Origin: Cyclobacteriaceae bacterium | Lineage (GTDB): Bacteria > Bacteroidota > Bacteroidia > Cytophagales > Cyclobacteriaceae | Direction of reading: 5' to 3' | Assembly: GCA_028285445.1 (NCBI GenBank) | Contig: JANQPQ010000031.1 | Location: forward strand, 1 to 64,000 | DNA: 64,000 nucleotides | Shown here: positions 16,209 through 24,240 of the stretch, in pieces | How positions within the stretch are numbered: the stretch's first letter is position 1 | How the letters are laid out: each line of letters begins with the position of its first letter | Notes under the pieces: model-generated | What the model was told of the DNA's origin: nothing | What the model saw: only the letters and a program-made list of their open reading frames with translations | The model's database searches: none | Program-made: the position numbers and the translations under genes

Positions 16209-16361
16209 ATATAATTATACGGCTTTGGAGTGGGTGGGAGTTGGGTTGGTTTTGTCTTTCAGGCCGACTTTGGAAGAATCTAGGTTTTTCATATAAGTCG
16301 CTTGTTCCAAAATCCCATCAGTGCATTTTCACTCCACGGCGGAACAATCATAGTCACGAAT

Positions 16362-16558
16362 GCTATTTTTGCATTGCCCTAAGGCCGGGCAGCCCCTTAC
16401 TTTTTCCATTGATGAAAAAGTAAGCAAAAAATCTAGGGCTCTACAAGGTTTTCCGAGAATCCAACATCAGTACCTGGAATAGCTTGCCACCAAGGACTAG
16501 ACCATCTTTTGGCGTTACTTGCCATCCTTTCCCACAACTGCGTAGAGCCCGATTAAGA
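16362..16558 (-). repeat. 200-bp interspersed palindromic repeat, copy C
   Basis: Reverse-complement copy of 12084-12280 at about 90 percent identity over nearly its entire length, including the perfect 11-bp CTTACTTTTTC/GAAAAAGTAAG stem and the GATTAAG end. The strong match despite 4 kb separation indicates recent spread or selection on the structure. Confidence 0.8.
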
Positions 16559-16580
16559 GTAGTAAGTTTCAGCTCCCACT

Positions 16581-16690
16581 TTTTTGGCCACGGCGGCTGT
16601 CTGAGACCGCCGCAGGCGGGCGAGTTCCGGCGGGGCCTTGACTTTTCTTTGGTTCGTTTCTTTTGGTCAAGCAAAAGAAATGAATGAACC
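16581..16690. repeat. GC-rich and T-rich palindromic repeat element
   Basis: A GC-rich part (GCGGCTGTCTGAGACCGCCG) is followed by a 9-bp perfect stem TTTCTTTTG (16657-16665) / CAAAAGAAA (16672-16680), enclosed by GGTTC/GAACC outer arms (16651-16655 and 16686-16690). The shape, and the CTTTGGTTCGTTTCTTTTGG wording, are typical of palindromic intergenic repeats in Bacteroidota as I know them. Only this copy is in the window. Confidence 0.55.
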
Positions 16691-16711
16691 AAGCACATAA
16701 CTCGTGACTAC

Positions 16712-16785
16712 GGAGAACTGTTGGGCGGTAGTCAGGTAGACAGAAACTGAAGGTATTTTAAGCGTAGGAAAACTGTTGGGCGGTA
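16712..16785 (+). repeat. GGAGAACTGTTGGGCGGTA repeat, copies 2 and 3
   Basis: Copy 2 (16712-16730) is identical to the sequence at 40-58, and copy 3 (16767-16785) differs by one base (GGAAAACTG). The 55-bp start-to-start spacing is not matched at the window's left end, where only one copy is seen. Confidence 0.7.
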
Positions 16786-16836
16786 ATGAGTAGCAATCTT
16801 GATTCCTCCCACACGGAAATGAGATAATTGGTTATT

Positions 16837-16888
16837 GCTTCTTTCAATATCTAAACCCCACCCGACTTGAGGGTGATGTGAATTGACA
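16837..16888 (+). repeat. TCTTTCAATATCTAAA element, copy 2
   Basis: Second copy of the element at 12468-12517; it ends 3 bp before the stop codon of the small membrane protein gene on the other strand. Confidence 0.65.
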
Positions 16889-16891
16889 CCA

Positions 16892-17170
16892 TCACAAGGC
16901 TAAATAGTAAATTAAGAAATATGCTACCCCAAAACATGCCGTAGAAGCTAGTGCCAATAAAATAACCCGGGTACGAAGGGCTTTAAGGGTTTCATTGTCG
17001 GGGCTGGCCTTTAATGGAAAAGTGAAAGACAGGGCAAATAATCCCTCAAGCCACATGCTATCTATTTGCAAATCAACTCCGCTTCTATTGTAATGCAACC
17101 GGTGGTAGGACATTTTCCAGATCCAACAGGCTCCTCCAATTACAATAAAAGCAAACCCCAAGATGAGCAT
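16892..17170 (-). CDS. Small two-helix membrane protein
   Basis: A 92-residue protein with membrane helices at both ends (LILGFAFIVIGGACWIW and VILLALASTACFGVAYFLIYYL) and a central soluble loop of about 45 residues (SYHRLHYNRSGVDLQIDS). No family recognised. It begins 26 bp after the thioredoxin gene on the same strand and is probably in the same transcript. Confidence 0.6.
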   Translation of the reverse strand: MLILGFAFIVIGGACWIWKMSYHRLHYNRSGVDLQIDSMWLEGLFALSFTFPLKASPDNETLKALRTRVILLALASTACFGVAYFLIYYLAL

Positions 17171-17196
17171 GAGTTATTGTTTAATAGTCAAGACAA

Positions 17197-17967
17197 TCAA
17201 TACAGCGCCATATCAAATCTACGTCGATAGGTTTGCGTTACTTCATGATCAGGGCCAAGGAAGTTGAACATGGCAATACAGGCTTTTCTTGGCAAATCTT
17301 CAGCGTAACTCTTATCTAATGCTACGGCCTCGATTAGGCATTCCGTACCAGCTTCAAGATTGTTTGCCTGCACCTGGGCTTTAGCTTCTTGTATTTTCTG
17401 TACTACTGGGATGTCCGAGTCCTCTGCAAACTGCAAAAGATCAGCCAGGGTCTTAATAGCTTCTGTGGTATCAAAGTGCTTATCACCGGGATGTATGTTG
17501 CTTACGAGGCTGGTAGCTTCTTCGGGGCTATTCCAAAGGATAAGCCTGGCCAACGCCAAACAGCCGGGTACAAAATCGGGGTTGGTCGCTACAAATTGTT
17601 CAAGCGCATCAAACCTACCCTCTTCTTTTCCTTGCAAAATTCCCTCTAACTGGGCATGCCTCTCATCGGGTAGGTGCTCCGCCAACCATTTCTCCACCTC
17701 GTGCTTAGGGAGGGCTCCAGTAAATTTAGCCAGCTCCTGGCCGTCGGCAAACAGCCGCACATCGGGAATACCACGGATGCCGTACTTTGCGCCCAACTCC
17801 TGATGCTCATCGGTATTTACCTTCACCAACTTCCACTTTTCCTGGGCCTGTTCCAACTCTTCCAAAACAGGGCCAAGGAACTGACAAGGGCCACACCACG
17901 GCGCCCAGAAATCCACCAGTATGGGCTGTTGGCGACTTTGCTCTAATACTTCCTTCTCGAAATCCAT
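17197..17967 (-). CDS. Thioredoxin with TPR domain, CnoX/YbbN-like
   Basis: A 256-residue cytoplasmic protein. Residues 1-105 are a thioredoxin domain with an intact WCGPC active site (Cys25, Cys28) and the cis-proline in GIPD near 68. Residues 110-256 are helical repeats of the kind found in CnoX/YbbN, which hands oxidised or unfolded clients to chaperones. Length and layout match that family. Because CGPC is kept it should act as a redox-active thioredoxin, unlike E. coli YbbN, which lost one cysteine. No signal peptide. Confidence 0.85.
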   Translation of the reverse strand: MDFEKEVLEQSRQQPILVDFWAPWCGPCQFLGPVLEELEQAQEKWKLVKVNTDEHQELGAKYGIRGIPDVRLFADGQELAKFTGALPKHEVEKWLAEHLPDERHAQLEGILQGKEEGRFDALEQFVATNPDFVPGCLALARLILWNSPEEATSLVSNIHPGDKHFDTTEAIKTLADLLQFAEDSDIPVVQKIQEAKAQVQANNLEAGTECLIEAVALDKSYAEDLPRKACIAMFNFLGPDHEVTQTYRRRFDMALY

Positions 17968-18061
17968 TAGCTCTCTGTTTAAAGGATAAAACTATGCCAG
18001 CGGAAGATTATACACAAAGCGGTAAGGTGGATAATTGCCAAGCAGCAGTTATAATCAAGGA

Positions 18062-18703
18062 CTACAGACTTATAAGTTTGTTTTTCAAAGCATAAACCAG
18101 TAATCCCACGCGGCTCTTAACCCCAAATTTATCAAAGAGGCTGTCGCGGTAACCTTCGACTGTTCTAGGACTTTTGCACATGCGGTCTGCAATCTCTTTG
18201 TAGGTTAATTCTGATGGAATATGGCCCAGAAACTCTAATTCCATCTCATTAAGTTGGGATGAAACGTCATCGTTCTCAGCAGTAAGGGAATTTCTCATGG
18301 TATGGGCAACCCAATTGGAATAGTAATAACCACGTTCAACAACCATCTCTAAGGCCTGCTCCAGGTCCATCGCTCGCACGTTTTTTAGCAGATAGCCGTG
18401 TGCGCCTTTCTTTATTATCTTAATCAACGGGCCTTCATCATCGTTTACGGTAAGCACCAGAATAAAGACTTTTGAGTGATGGAGTCTAAGCCAATCAGTA
18501 GTTTCAAATCCATCCATAATGGGCATATTTATATCCAACATCACCACATCCGGAACGTTCTCCGGCTGTTGCATTTTATCTTGCAACTCCTTGCCATTAT
18601 GGGCATGATACAGCACTCTGAAATTGACAAATTGGTTAACAATTTTGGATAATGCCTCGGCTACAAGTGTATGATCATCTACAATGGCTACTCTTTTCTT
18701 CAT
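18062..18703 (-). CDS. NarL/FixJ-type response regulator
   Basis: The 213-residue protein has a receiver domain with the acidic pair DD at 9-10, phospho-acceptor Asp57 in VVMLDINMP and the conserved Thr in LVLTVNDD, followed by a LuxR-type helix-turn-helix at about 150-205 (ELTYKEIADRMCKSPRTVEGYRDSL). Its start overlaps the kinase stop by 4 bases (ATGA), so it is the kinase's cognate partner. The HTH contacts DNA as a dimer after phosphorylation. Targets are unknown. Confidence 0.92.
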   Translation of the reverse strand: MKKRVAIVDDHTLVAEALSKIVNQFVNFRVLYHAHNGKELQDKMQQPENVPDVVMLDINMPIMDGFETTDWLRLHHSKVFILVLTVNDDEGPLIKIIKKGAHGYLLKNVRAMDLEQALEMVVERGYYYSNWVAHTMRNSLTAENDDVSSQLNEMELEFLGHIPSELTYKEIADRMCKSPRTVEGYRDSLFDKFGVKSRVGLLVYALKNKLISL

Positions 18704-19494
18704 GACAAAAGATTTGATTTGTTACCGATTGGAACTAACAATGTCATTGCAGTGCCGCTGTCGGAGCTCTTAAAATCTAACGAGCCGCCGATAATTGCCG
18801 CCCTTTTTCTGATGTTCGAGATGCCAATACCTTTAGTTTGAAACTTGCGAAGATCAAACCCTTTACCGTTGTCTTCAACGCGAATGGCTAGAATCTGTCC
18901 CTCAAGATGCATAGACCCTTTGATTTGTGTACAGCCAGAGTGCTTCAGGCTGTTTTGCATAAACTCCTGAACAATTCGCAAAACGAAGCTATTCAAGGCC
19001 GTAGGTGTCTCCACCATGTCTCCGTTATATGTAAAATCTACGTCGCATTGCTTTAATGACCTCACTTTATCGCATTCCGCCTTTAATAAGCTCTGCAGGT
19101 CGTGATCTTCCGGAAGACTGGCCGCAGTAAGGTTTGATGATAGGCTCCGAAGATCTTCCAAAGCCTTGTTTATGATAGCACCCACCTCCTCTATAATTGG
19201 GAGTTTCTTCTCTTCACTTTCCGCTTGTTGAGTATAGAGAAATGCCAATGTGAGCTGATGACCAACGTTATCATGGATCTCCATACCAATGTGCTTCATG
19301 GTTTCCCTTTGCGTTTCCAGTTGGGATTGCAGCAATTCCCTGGCGAACTTCTCATTCAGGGTATGCAGCTCTTTTCGGTGTTGATACTTCCGGCGACGAT
19401 ATATTAGCATAACTGCCAGCACGGCTAGCAGAAAAACCATTAGCAACACCATAGTAGTGCCTATTAGTAAGAGTCTTTCTTCGCCCGTATCCAT
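18700..19494 (-). CDS. HisKA_3-type sensor histidine kinase
   Basis: A 264-residue kinase with one N-terminal membrane helix (TTMVLLMVFLLAVLAVMLIY, about 13-32), a dimerisation helix with His74 in MEIHDNVGHQL, and a HATPase domain with N-box NSLKHSG, VEDNGKGFD and GIGISNIRKRA. It has no extracytoplasmic sensor domain, so the signal may come from the membrane protein encoded just upstream, whose 3' end overlaps this gene by 31 bases. Confidence 0.92.
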   Translation of the reverse strand: MDTGEERLLLIGTTMVLLMVFLLAVLAVMLIYRRRKYQHRKELHTLNEKFARELLQSQLETQRETMKHIGMEIHDNVGHQLTLAFLYTQQAESEEKKLPIIEEVGAIINKALEDLRSLSSNLTAASLPEDHDLQSLLKAECDKVRSLKQCDVDFTYNGDMVETPTALNSFVLRIVQEFMQNSLKHSGCTQIKGSMHLEGQILAIRVEDNGKGFDLRKFQTKGIGISNIRKRAAIIGGSLDFKSSDSGTAMTLLVPIGNKSNLLS

Positions 19495-20111
19495 AGAAAT
19501 GCCGCGGTATAGGTAGTGTACAGAAGGTAGTTGAGCACAGTAGATACATTGGTAAATACCTGAACCATATCATACTGATTATTAACGGAATATAGCCAAT
19601 TTCCCATGGTATAGCGAGGAAGTGTACCCACATTAAATATGAGAAAAGCGAATAGAATGTAGAAAAAGGGATCACGGAGAAAATCAGAGCCAATAGGACT
19701 TTTAAGCATTTCAAAGAATTTCATTAATGTGGCGCCTACTATGAAAAGAGACCCTAGACTGTAAGAAATAATATTGGAACGTTTAAGGGTAAAGTAGTGG
19801 GAACTTGTAAGGGCTGTTACCAGAATAAAAAAGGCCAAGAGAGCCAGTGTGACACGGCGATACTTAGGTGTTTCGAATGATAAATACAGGATTAAGAGAT
19901 ACAAAAGGTGCTGCAGGGGTATTTGGATATTGTAGATGGCTGTATTATTGACTCCTTGGATTTTGAAGAAAGTCTGGTGTCCTTCAACCAGCACAATTAT
20001 TAATAGCAGCCAGGGAAAAACAAGCAAGTGTGGCTTGCCCTTGAATTTTGGTATCGCTACCAGGCAGGCCACAAATGCTGCTACTTCAAGATAGGTTATG
20101 TATTTATTCAT
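19464..20111 (-). CDS. Multi-helix membrane protein, putative signal input
   Basis: A 215-residue protein made almost wholly of about six to seven membrane helices (for example HLLVFPWLLLIIVLVEG, VTLALLAFFILVTAL, PFFYILFAFLIFNVGTL). No known family is recognised for certain. It overlaps the kinase gene by 31 bases and the kinase lacks a sensor domain, so I infer that it senses a signal or anchors the kinase. The final residues (WIRAKKDSY) are cytoplasmic by the positive-inside rule. Confidence 0.7.
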   Translation of the reverse strand: MNKYITYLEVAAFVACLVAIPKFKGKPHLLVFPWLLLIIVLVEGHQTFFKIQGVNNTAIYNIQIPLQHLLYLLILYLSFETPKYRRVTLALLAFFILVTALTSSHYFTLKRSNIISYSLGSLFIVGATLMKFFEMLKSPIGSDFLRDPFFYILFAFLIFNVGTLPRYTMGNWLYSVNNQYDMVQVFTNVSTVLNYLLYTTYTAAFLWIRAKKDSY

Positions 20112-20144
20112 AGGTTATTGCTAGAGAAATATTAAATATGTTTT

Positions 20145-20852
20145 CTACCACCTACAATCTGGTGGACAGAGCTGGCCTTGGTTGAACCCTCCAGCGAAAG
20201 CATCATCGCCAGGTTCCCCACTCAAAATAAGGGTTTGAGTAGAGGTTTGAGGGGTTGTAACTCCCGGCCGATTGATACCTTGTTGTATAAATCCTATATC
20301 TGCAGTCGCGGTGGCAATCTCCACAGGACTAAAGTCTTGTTGGATAGTAATCAGTTTTGGCTCAGCAATTCCATTAACTATTACTGATGGAACTCCATAC
20401 AACGTTTGTAAGAGCCGATAGTCTTTTGATCCAGCCCAATAGGCACTATCATACATAGCATAAAACCAGGTTACGGCCAACGTATCAGACGAATCCCCCA
20501 ATTGGTGAGCTTCCTGTTCTATCTTGTAAAGGAAATTCTTCATCTGTCCTAACGTGAAGGTGCAACTTCGGGAGGCCAGTTTAAACCAACCTGACGGACC
20601 CGAAATTTTCCTTCTATAAAATGGGCGCAATGGCGTAGCGATATTTCGGAAGTACCGACCAGTATCACCCCGAAGTTTATCCTCTGATGTCAAATTCAAC
20701 TCCTCCAGCTCAAAAGGGATACAATTCCCCGAGTGTGATATACTTAATATCCTGTGAGTAAGGATAATACTAATGGCAACCGCTATTGCCGTAATTGCGG
20801 GTAGGATAATTTGACGCTTCCTCACTATCCTGGTAGTTTGAAAGTTGTTCAT
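20145..20852 (-). CDS. Unknown exported protein with N-terminal membrane anchor
   Basis: A 235-residue protein with a basic N-terminus and a membrane helix at about 14-35 (QIILPAITAIAVAISIIL), then a periplasmic domain. Cysteines occur at GNC, SRSC and a CPPDC C-terminus, which could form disulphides. No family recognised. It lies 33 bp before the membrane protein of the signalling operon and may be its first gene. Confidence 0.55.
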   Translation of the reverse strand: MNNFQTTRIVRKRQIILPAITAIAVAISIILTHRILSISHSGNCIPFELEELNLTSEDKLRGDTGRYFRNIATPLRPFYRRKISGPSGWFKLASRSCTFTLGQMKNFLYKIEQEAHQLGDSSDTLAVTWFYAMYDSAYWAGSKDYRLLQTLYGVPSVIVNGIAEPKLITIQQDFSPVEIATATADIGFIQQGINRPGVTTPQTSTQTLILSGEPGDDAFAGGFNQGQLCPPDCRW

Positions 20853-21184
20853 TGCAGTTAAATTTTAAGGTTAAACATTATGTCATTGTCCTTATACAAG
20901 GACAGACCAAAGTTGCCGGCTTGCTTGAAGCTCTGCTAATGCCACCCACTGGAGAAACGTTAGTCGATCCTATTAAACTAATTAATTATCAGCATGTTAC
21001 AGCCAAAGTTGTTGTATTATTTACCGTCAAAAAAACCTGTGGTACCGTTATTCAACCCTGAACCGCAGGGTTTAGTTAGCCGCTCAATACCGGTTAACTA
21101 GATCTAGAAAAGGGGTGATTGATCAATGCTGTCAATTCAACCAAATACGAGATTTGCTGCATACAAGTAAACAATTCATACTCT
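20853..21184. other. Gene-free divergent control region
   Basis: 332 bp between two divergent genes. It holds one hairpin, AACCCTG (21054-21060) with CAGGGTT (21066-21072), without a T run. I see no promoter box that fits well and no repeat shared with the rest of the window. An open frame in 20852-21061 has no protein-like features. Confidence 0.5.
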
Positions 21185-21795
21185 ATGAAACTTTATGCAA
21201 AACTTTTCAGCAACGGCAATTTTCAAGGAAAATTCCGCTGGATTCACCAAAATGTTCAAAGCATGTCAAGTGAGATGGGTTTTAACGACAAGCCTCCTCA
21301 ATGATTATTTATCGGGGCAACAACCATATTCCCGGTGAAACAATGCGATTCTACCAACACGCAAACTATGAGGGTGGGTTTGTAGACCTCGGCCCGGGAT
21401 ATTATCCCAATATACACGGCTGGCCCTACTCATTTGGAGATAAGATCTCCTCGGCCCAAGTCCCGTCTCCCCTGGAGAACCAACCTAGTATAGATGTAAA
21501 ATTGGTAATTAGGGTCTATCAGCATGCAAACTATAGAGGCCAATATCGCGACATTGTTGATAACGTCTCTAACATGAAGGCGCTTTCCTTTAATGACAAG
21601 ATATCATCAATAAGGATATTCCAGGGTGAGGACTATCAATCTGGTTGGGTGGCAAACTTCTTCAAGAAAGATCGATTTGATGGACCCAAGCTTCAGAATG
21701 GAAATTTTGGCCCTGGAACCAGCATACCCAACATAAATGCTAGTCCTTATAAATTCAACGACAAAATCTCCTCAATTAAAATAGAGAGATTATAG
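21185..21795 (+). pseudogene. Beta/gamma-crystallin protein interrupted by one-base frameshift
   Basis: From the ATG at 21185 the frame encodes a crystallin-type half-motif ending MGFNDKPPQ-stop at 21304. In the next frame from about 21291 the sequence reads SSMIIYRGNNH and continues as further crystallin motifs (YQHANYEGGF, then SFGDKISS, then FNDKISSIRIF, then FNDKISSIKIERL) to 21795. The family signature NDKISSI shows that the two parts belong together: AAG-CC-TCC would need one extra base between AAG and CC. Intact, it would be about 203 residues with four motifs, probably calcium-binding, with no signal peptide. An ATG overlapping the TGA (ATGA) could allow re-initiation. Confidence 0.75.
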
Positions 21796-21923
21796 AGGCA
21801 CTACCCTAATTGAGTTGGGATATGTTATAGCAATCCCTGGCGAGGTCAGTCCAGATAACTGATAGCCATTGTACCACTTCGTTACGGTGGCTATCTCCCA
21901 TTTTAATTGATTGTTAGTATGCC

Positions 21924-22688
21924 TTATCCGGCATTAGCTTTCGACAACCGCTGAATTCTGGATTTAACAGAACCTCTCTCTCCTAATCGCACTATGCTAA
22001 ATATGGCTTTGGCGATGATTCCAGGATTGGTGATGATCCGTGCCTTGTTTGCGACGCGATCATCACGGTCGGACAAGGCCTTTTGATATTCGTCGTTACT
22101 CAAGCCCACCAAGCTGTTGGCAAACTTCCAGGCGCCGTCTCGCGCGAGCTTCATACTAAAGTCAACCAGAAAGTTATCTACTCTACCGGCCAGCTTCAGT
22201 AGTATTTTCAGAAAAGGCCAAAAACTGGCCAGGTCGCGTTCAACCTCCCCTACCAAGGAAGACAATATCTCATTAATGCGGTTGAAGTCTGTCTCCAGAT
22301 CATCGAGGTTTGTGTTGCGTGAAACTTCAGCAGCAGCAATACCAAGGTCTAGGTTGATGTGGGCATTCATGCCGATTAGTAAATGCTGTAGCACAATAGG
22401 CCAGTATCTGTCTCCCAACTTAAAGGACCGGACCCACGACAGCGTTACTTGCTCCCCGGATTGGTGCGCACTGTAGGCCTGTAAGTAGCGATTGGCAAAA
22501 ATCACACCCAAAGCCTCCATCCGCGGCCCATCCTCGAAGAACTTGTTCGCTATTCCCTCTTTCACCTTGATAGTGACCTGCAGGTATAGGGCGGCAAAAT
22601 AGCCGAGCGGATCATCCTCAGCCTTACTATTGGCTACAATCTGCTCTAGCTGGGTAATAACTTCATCAATGGTGGTGGCGGGGTTCAA
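21924..22688 (-). CDS. DUF5995 family protein
   Basis: A 254-residue cytoplasmic protein with the helical pattern and the HLLIGMNAHINLDLGIAAAEV motif (about 101-121) that I associate with DUF5995. Function unknown; the conserved His/Asn/Asp cluster hints at a metal or ligand site. No ATG fits before that region, so the start is a TTG just after the upstream gene. The upstream exported protein gene ends 88 bp away on the same strand. Confidence 0.75.
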   Translation of the reverse strand: MNPATTIDEVITQLEQIVANSKAEDDPLGYFAALYLQVTIKVKEGIANKFFEDGPRMEALGVIFANRYLQAYSAHQSGEQVTLSWVRSFKLGDRYWPIVLQHLLIGMNAHINLDLGIAAAEVSRNTNLDDLETDFNRINEILSSLVGEVERDLASFWPFLKILLKLAGRVDNFLVDFSMKLARDGAWKFANSLVGLSNDEYQKALSDRDDRVANKARIITNPGIIAKAIFSIVRLGERGSVKSRIQRLSKANAG

Positions 22689-22776
22689 TCGTGGGAGTTA
22701 TAGAAACCCTACCAAGCTAACCAATTATTTAAAATCCCTTATTCGAGGATGGTATAAATACGTACGCCTCATGGGC

Positions 22777-24066
22777 TTACTCGAGCTTTATAGTAGCTAC
22801 TTCGCTGTTGCCAATGTCATCATTCCAAAGAGCGTTGGCTCCAACAGAACCAATAAGGCGGATGGAACCTGCTTCGCCAAAATGTTTGCGGTCTACTGCC
22901 AGGTAATAGCTTCTGCCTTCCGGGTCTACGTAAAATTGAATAACACCGGTGGCTCCATTAAGCCAGTTGCGGGTAGTTATACCTTCTGCATCGGTAAAGC
23001 CATTGTAGCCAAGCACATCATACCAACGATTTTGTACCACCCCAACCGATATCATGCCATCTACCTTAAACTCCCTGTTGCTTCCATACCAGGGGGCACC
23101 ATTCTCGCTGTCGCCGTCATTGTCAAACGAAATGCTGACTGCCGGAAAGCTGGGGTTGATGTCGTTATGCTGCTCAAGCTTGAACCAGACTTGCTGGGTG
23201 GCCTGGTCATAATGGTAATAGAAAGCCTTGCCGTCGCCAGAGTTTTTGTTGCCAATATCTCCTTCCGGGTCAGTGAGCAGCTCTTGCCATGGAAGGCCCT
23301 GAATCTTATCTGTTGCTCGTTCAACCGTAAACTCGCTAAGGTTCTTTAGGTTCTCCTTTGGGTTAAGCTGTCTTCCCACAAAGCTCTGCATGTTGGCAAT
23401 CGACGATCGGTTCCAACCTTCGATTAGGTATGCATCCTTGCCCTCAATGTCAGCAAGTAGTTGCTCCGCCCTTTGCAATCCATGCCAGGAGGATAGCTGT
23501 TGCTGTTGCGTGGCCTGTCCGGAGCTCAAGGCACTCGATGAAACCATAATTAGTAATAGCGGGCTATCAGGGTTGTTCTTCACGGCATTGTCTAGCTGTA
23601 AATTCGATTGTGCCTGGTACTCTCTGAATTCTTTAATATCCCTTTGGCGCAGTGCCGCCCGGGCCCGCTGTTGCAATAGCCTGGCCTTAAGGCCGTACAT
23701 GGCAGCGATAGCACAGGAGGCGGGACTCTGTCCTAGCTGACTGGCGGCCAGTGCGAGGGCTTCATCGGCAAGGGGCAGGGCATCTTCCTCACTACGAGTG
23801 GATTGTACAATGGACTCCCAGTAGGGCACAATCCAGTGATTGGAAGTACGCAATGATTCTAATTGTGATAACATTAGCACAGCCTTGTCTTCTTCTATTC
23901 CGAGGGCAAAATCTGAGGTAATGTCAGCTAACTTTTGCGCTAGTGTTGGGTCTAGCTTTAAGTCGCAATCCGTAGTCTGTGCTACGGAAAAAGTGGGCGC
24001 CATATAAAGAACTACGCCTAATGCAGCTACTGTAGCAGCTTTCAGGCTTTTATAAAAGGCGGTCAT
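22777..24066 (-). CDS. Exported protein with helical and CBM9-like domains
   Basis: A 429-residue protein with a signal peptide (cleavage likely after FSVAQ near 30). Residues 30-250 form TPR-like helices (ADEALALAASQL, AMYGLKARLLQQRARAAL). The C-terminal 190 residues are beta-rich and resemble a CBM9/DOMON-type sandwich (VSISFDNDGDSENGAPWYG, EFKVDGMISVG, YYLAVDRKHFGEAGSIRLIGSV). Likely periplasmic or secreted. The domain calls are by eye, and no catalytic motif was seen. Confidence 0.55.
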   Translation of the reverse strand: MTAFYKSLKAATVAALGVVLYMAPTFSVAQTTDCDLKLDPTLAQKLADITSDFALGIEEDKAVLMLSQLESLRTSNHWIVPYWESIVQSTRSEEDALPLADEALALAASQLGQSPASCAIAAMYGLKARLLQQRARAALRQRDIKEFREYQAQSNLQLDNAVKNNPDSPLLLIMVSSSALSSGQATQQQQLSSWHGLQRAEQLLADIEGKDAYLIEGWNRSSIANMQSFVGRQLNPKENLKNLSEFTVERATDKIQGLPWQELLTDPEGDIGNKNSGDGKAFYYHYDQATQQVWFKLEQHNDINPSFPAVSISFDNDGDSENGAPWYGSNREFKVDGMISVGVVQNRWYDVLGYNGFTDAEGITTRNWLNGATGVIQFYVDPEGRSYYLAVDRKHFGEAGSIRLIGSVGANALWNDDIGNSEVATIKLE

Positions 24067-24240
24067 TTTGATGGATTTGGGTCTTCCTAATTTTACGCCT
24101 TCGCAGTACTACTACTCCCATTAATTATATAGATGGAGTTAAATCTGCGTTAATTGGAGGTAGCCGGGCTTGGAGTGAACAGAGGATTGTAGCCACAATC
24201 GGGCCTTTTGACCTCAAACTCGCAGCTTGGCAATTCTCCC

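Larger units (their letters stand above)
16209..16891. other. Gene-free repeat mosaic
   Basis: No gene in 683 bp. In order it holds copy C of the 200-bp element, a palindromic TTTCTTTTG element, two tandem copies of the GGAGAACTGTTGGGCGGTA repeat 55 bp apart, and copy 2 of the TCTTTCAATATCTAAA element. Open frames seen on both strands around 16440-16700 lie wholly inside these repeats. Confidence 0.7.

Noticed and set aside
12084..16558. Repeated blocks considered as a CRISPR array
   Set aside because: Copies are about 200 bp, 2 kb apart, of mixed orientation and separated by genes; no cas genes.
16441..16698. Open frames on both strands inside the repeat mosaic before the small membrane protein
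   Set aside because: They lie wholly within copy C of the 200-bp element and the T-rich palindrome, have no protein-like features and are not kept in copy A or B.
20852..21061. Small open frame in the divergent gap before the crystallin gene
   Set aside because: No ribosome-binding or protein-like pattern; the gap is better read as control region.
22630..23349. 239-codon open frame antisense to the exported CBM9-like protein
   Set aside because: Its sequence is a shadow of the coding strand; the minus-strand gene has a signal peptide and coherent domains.
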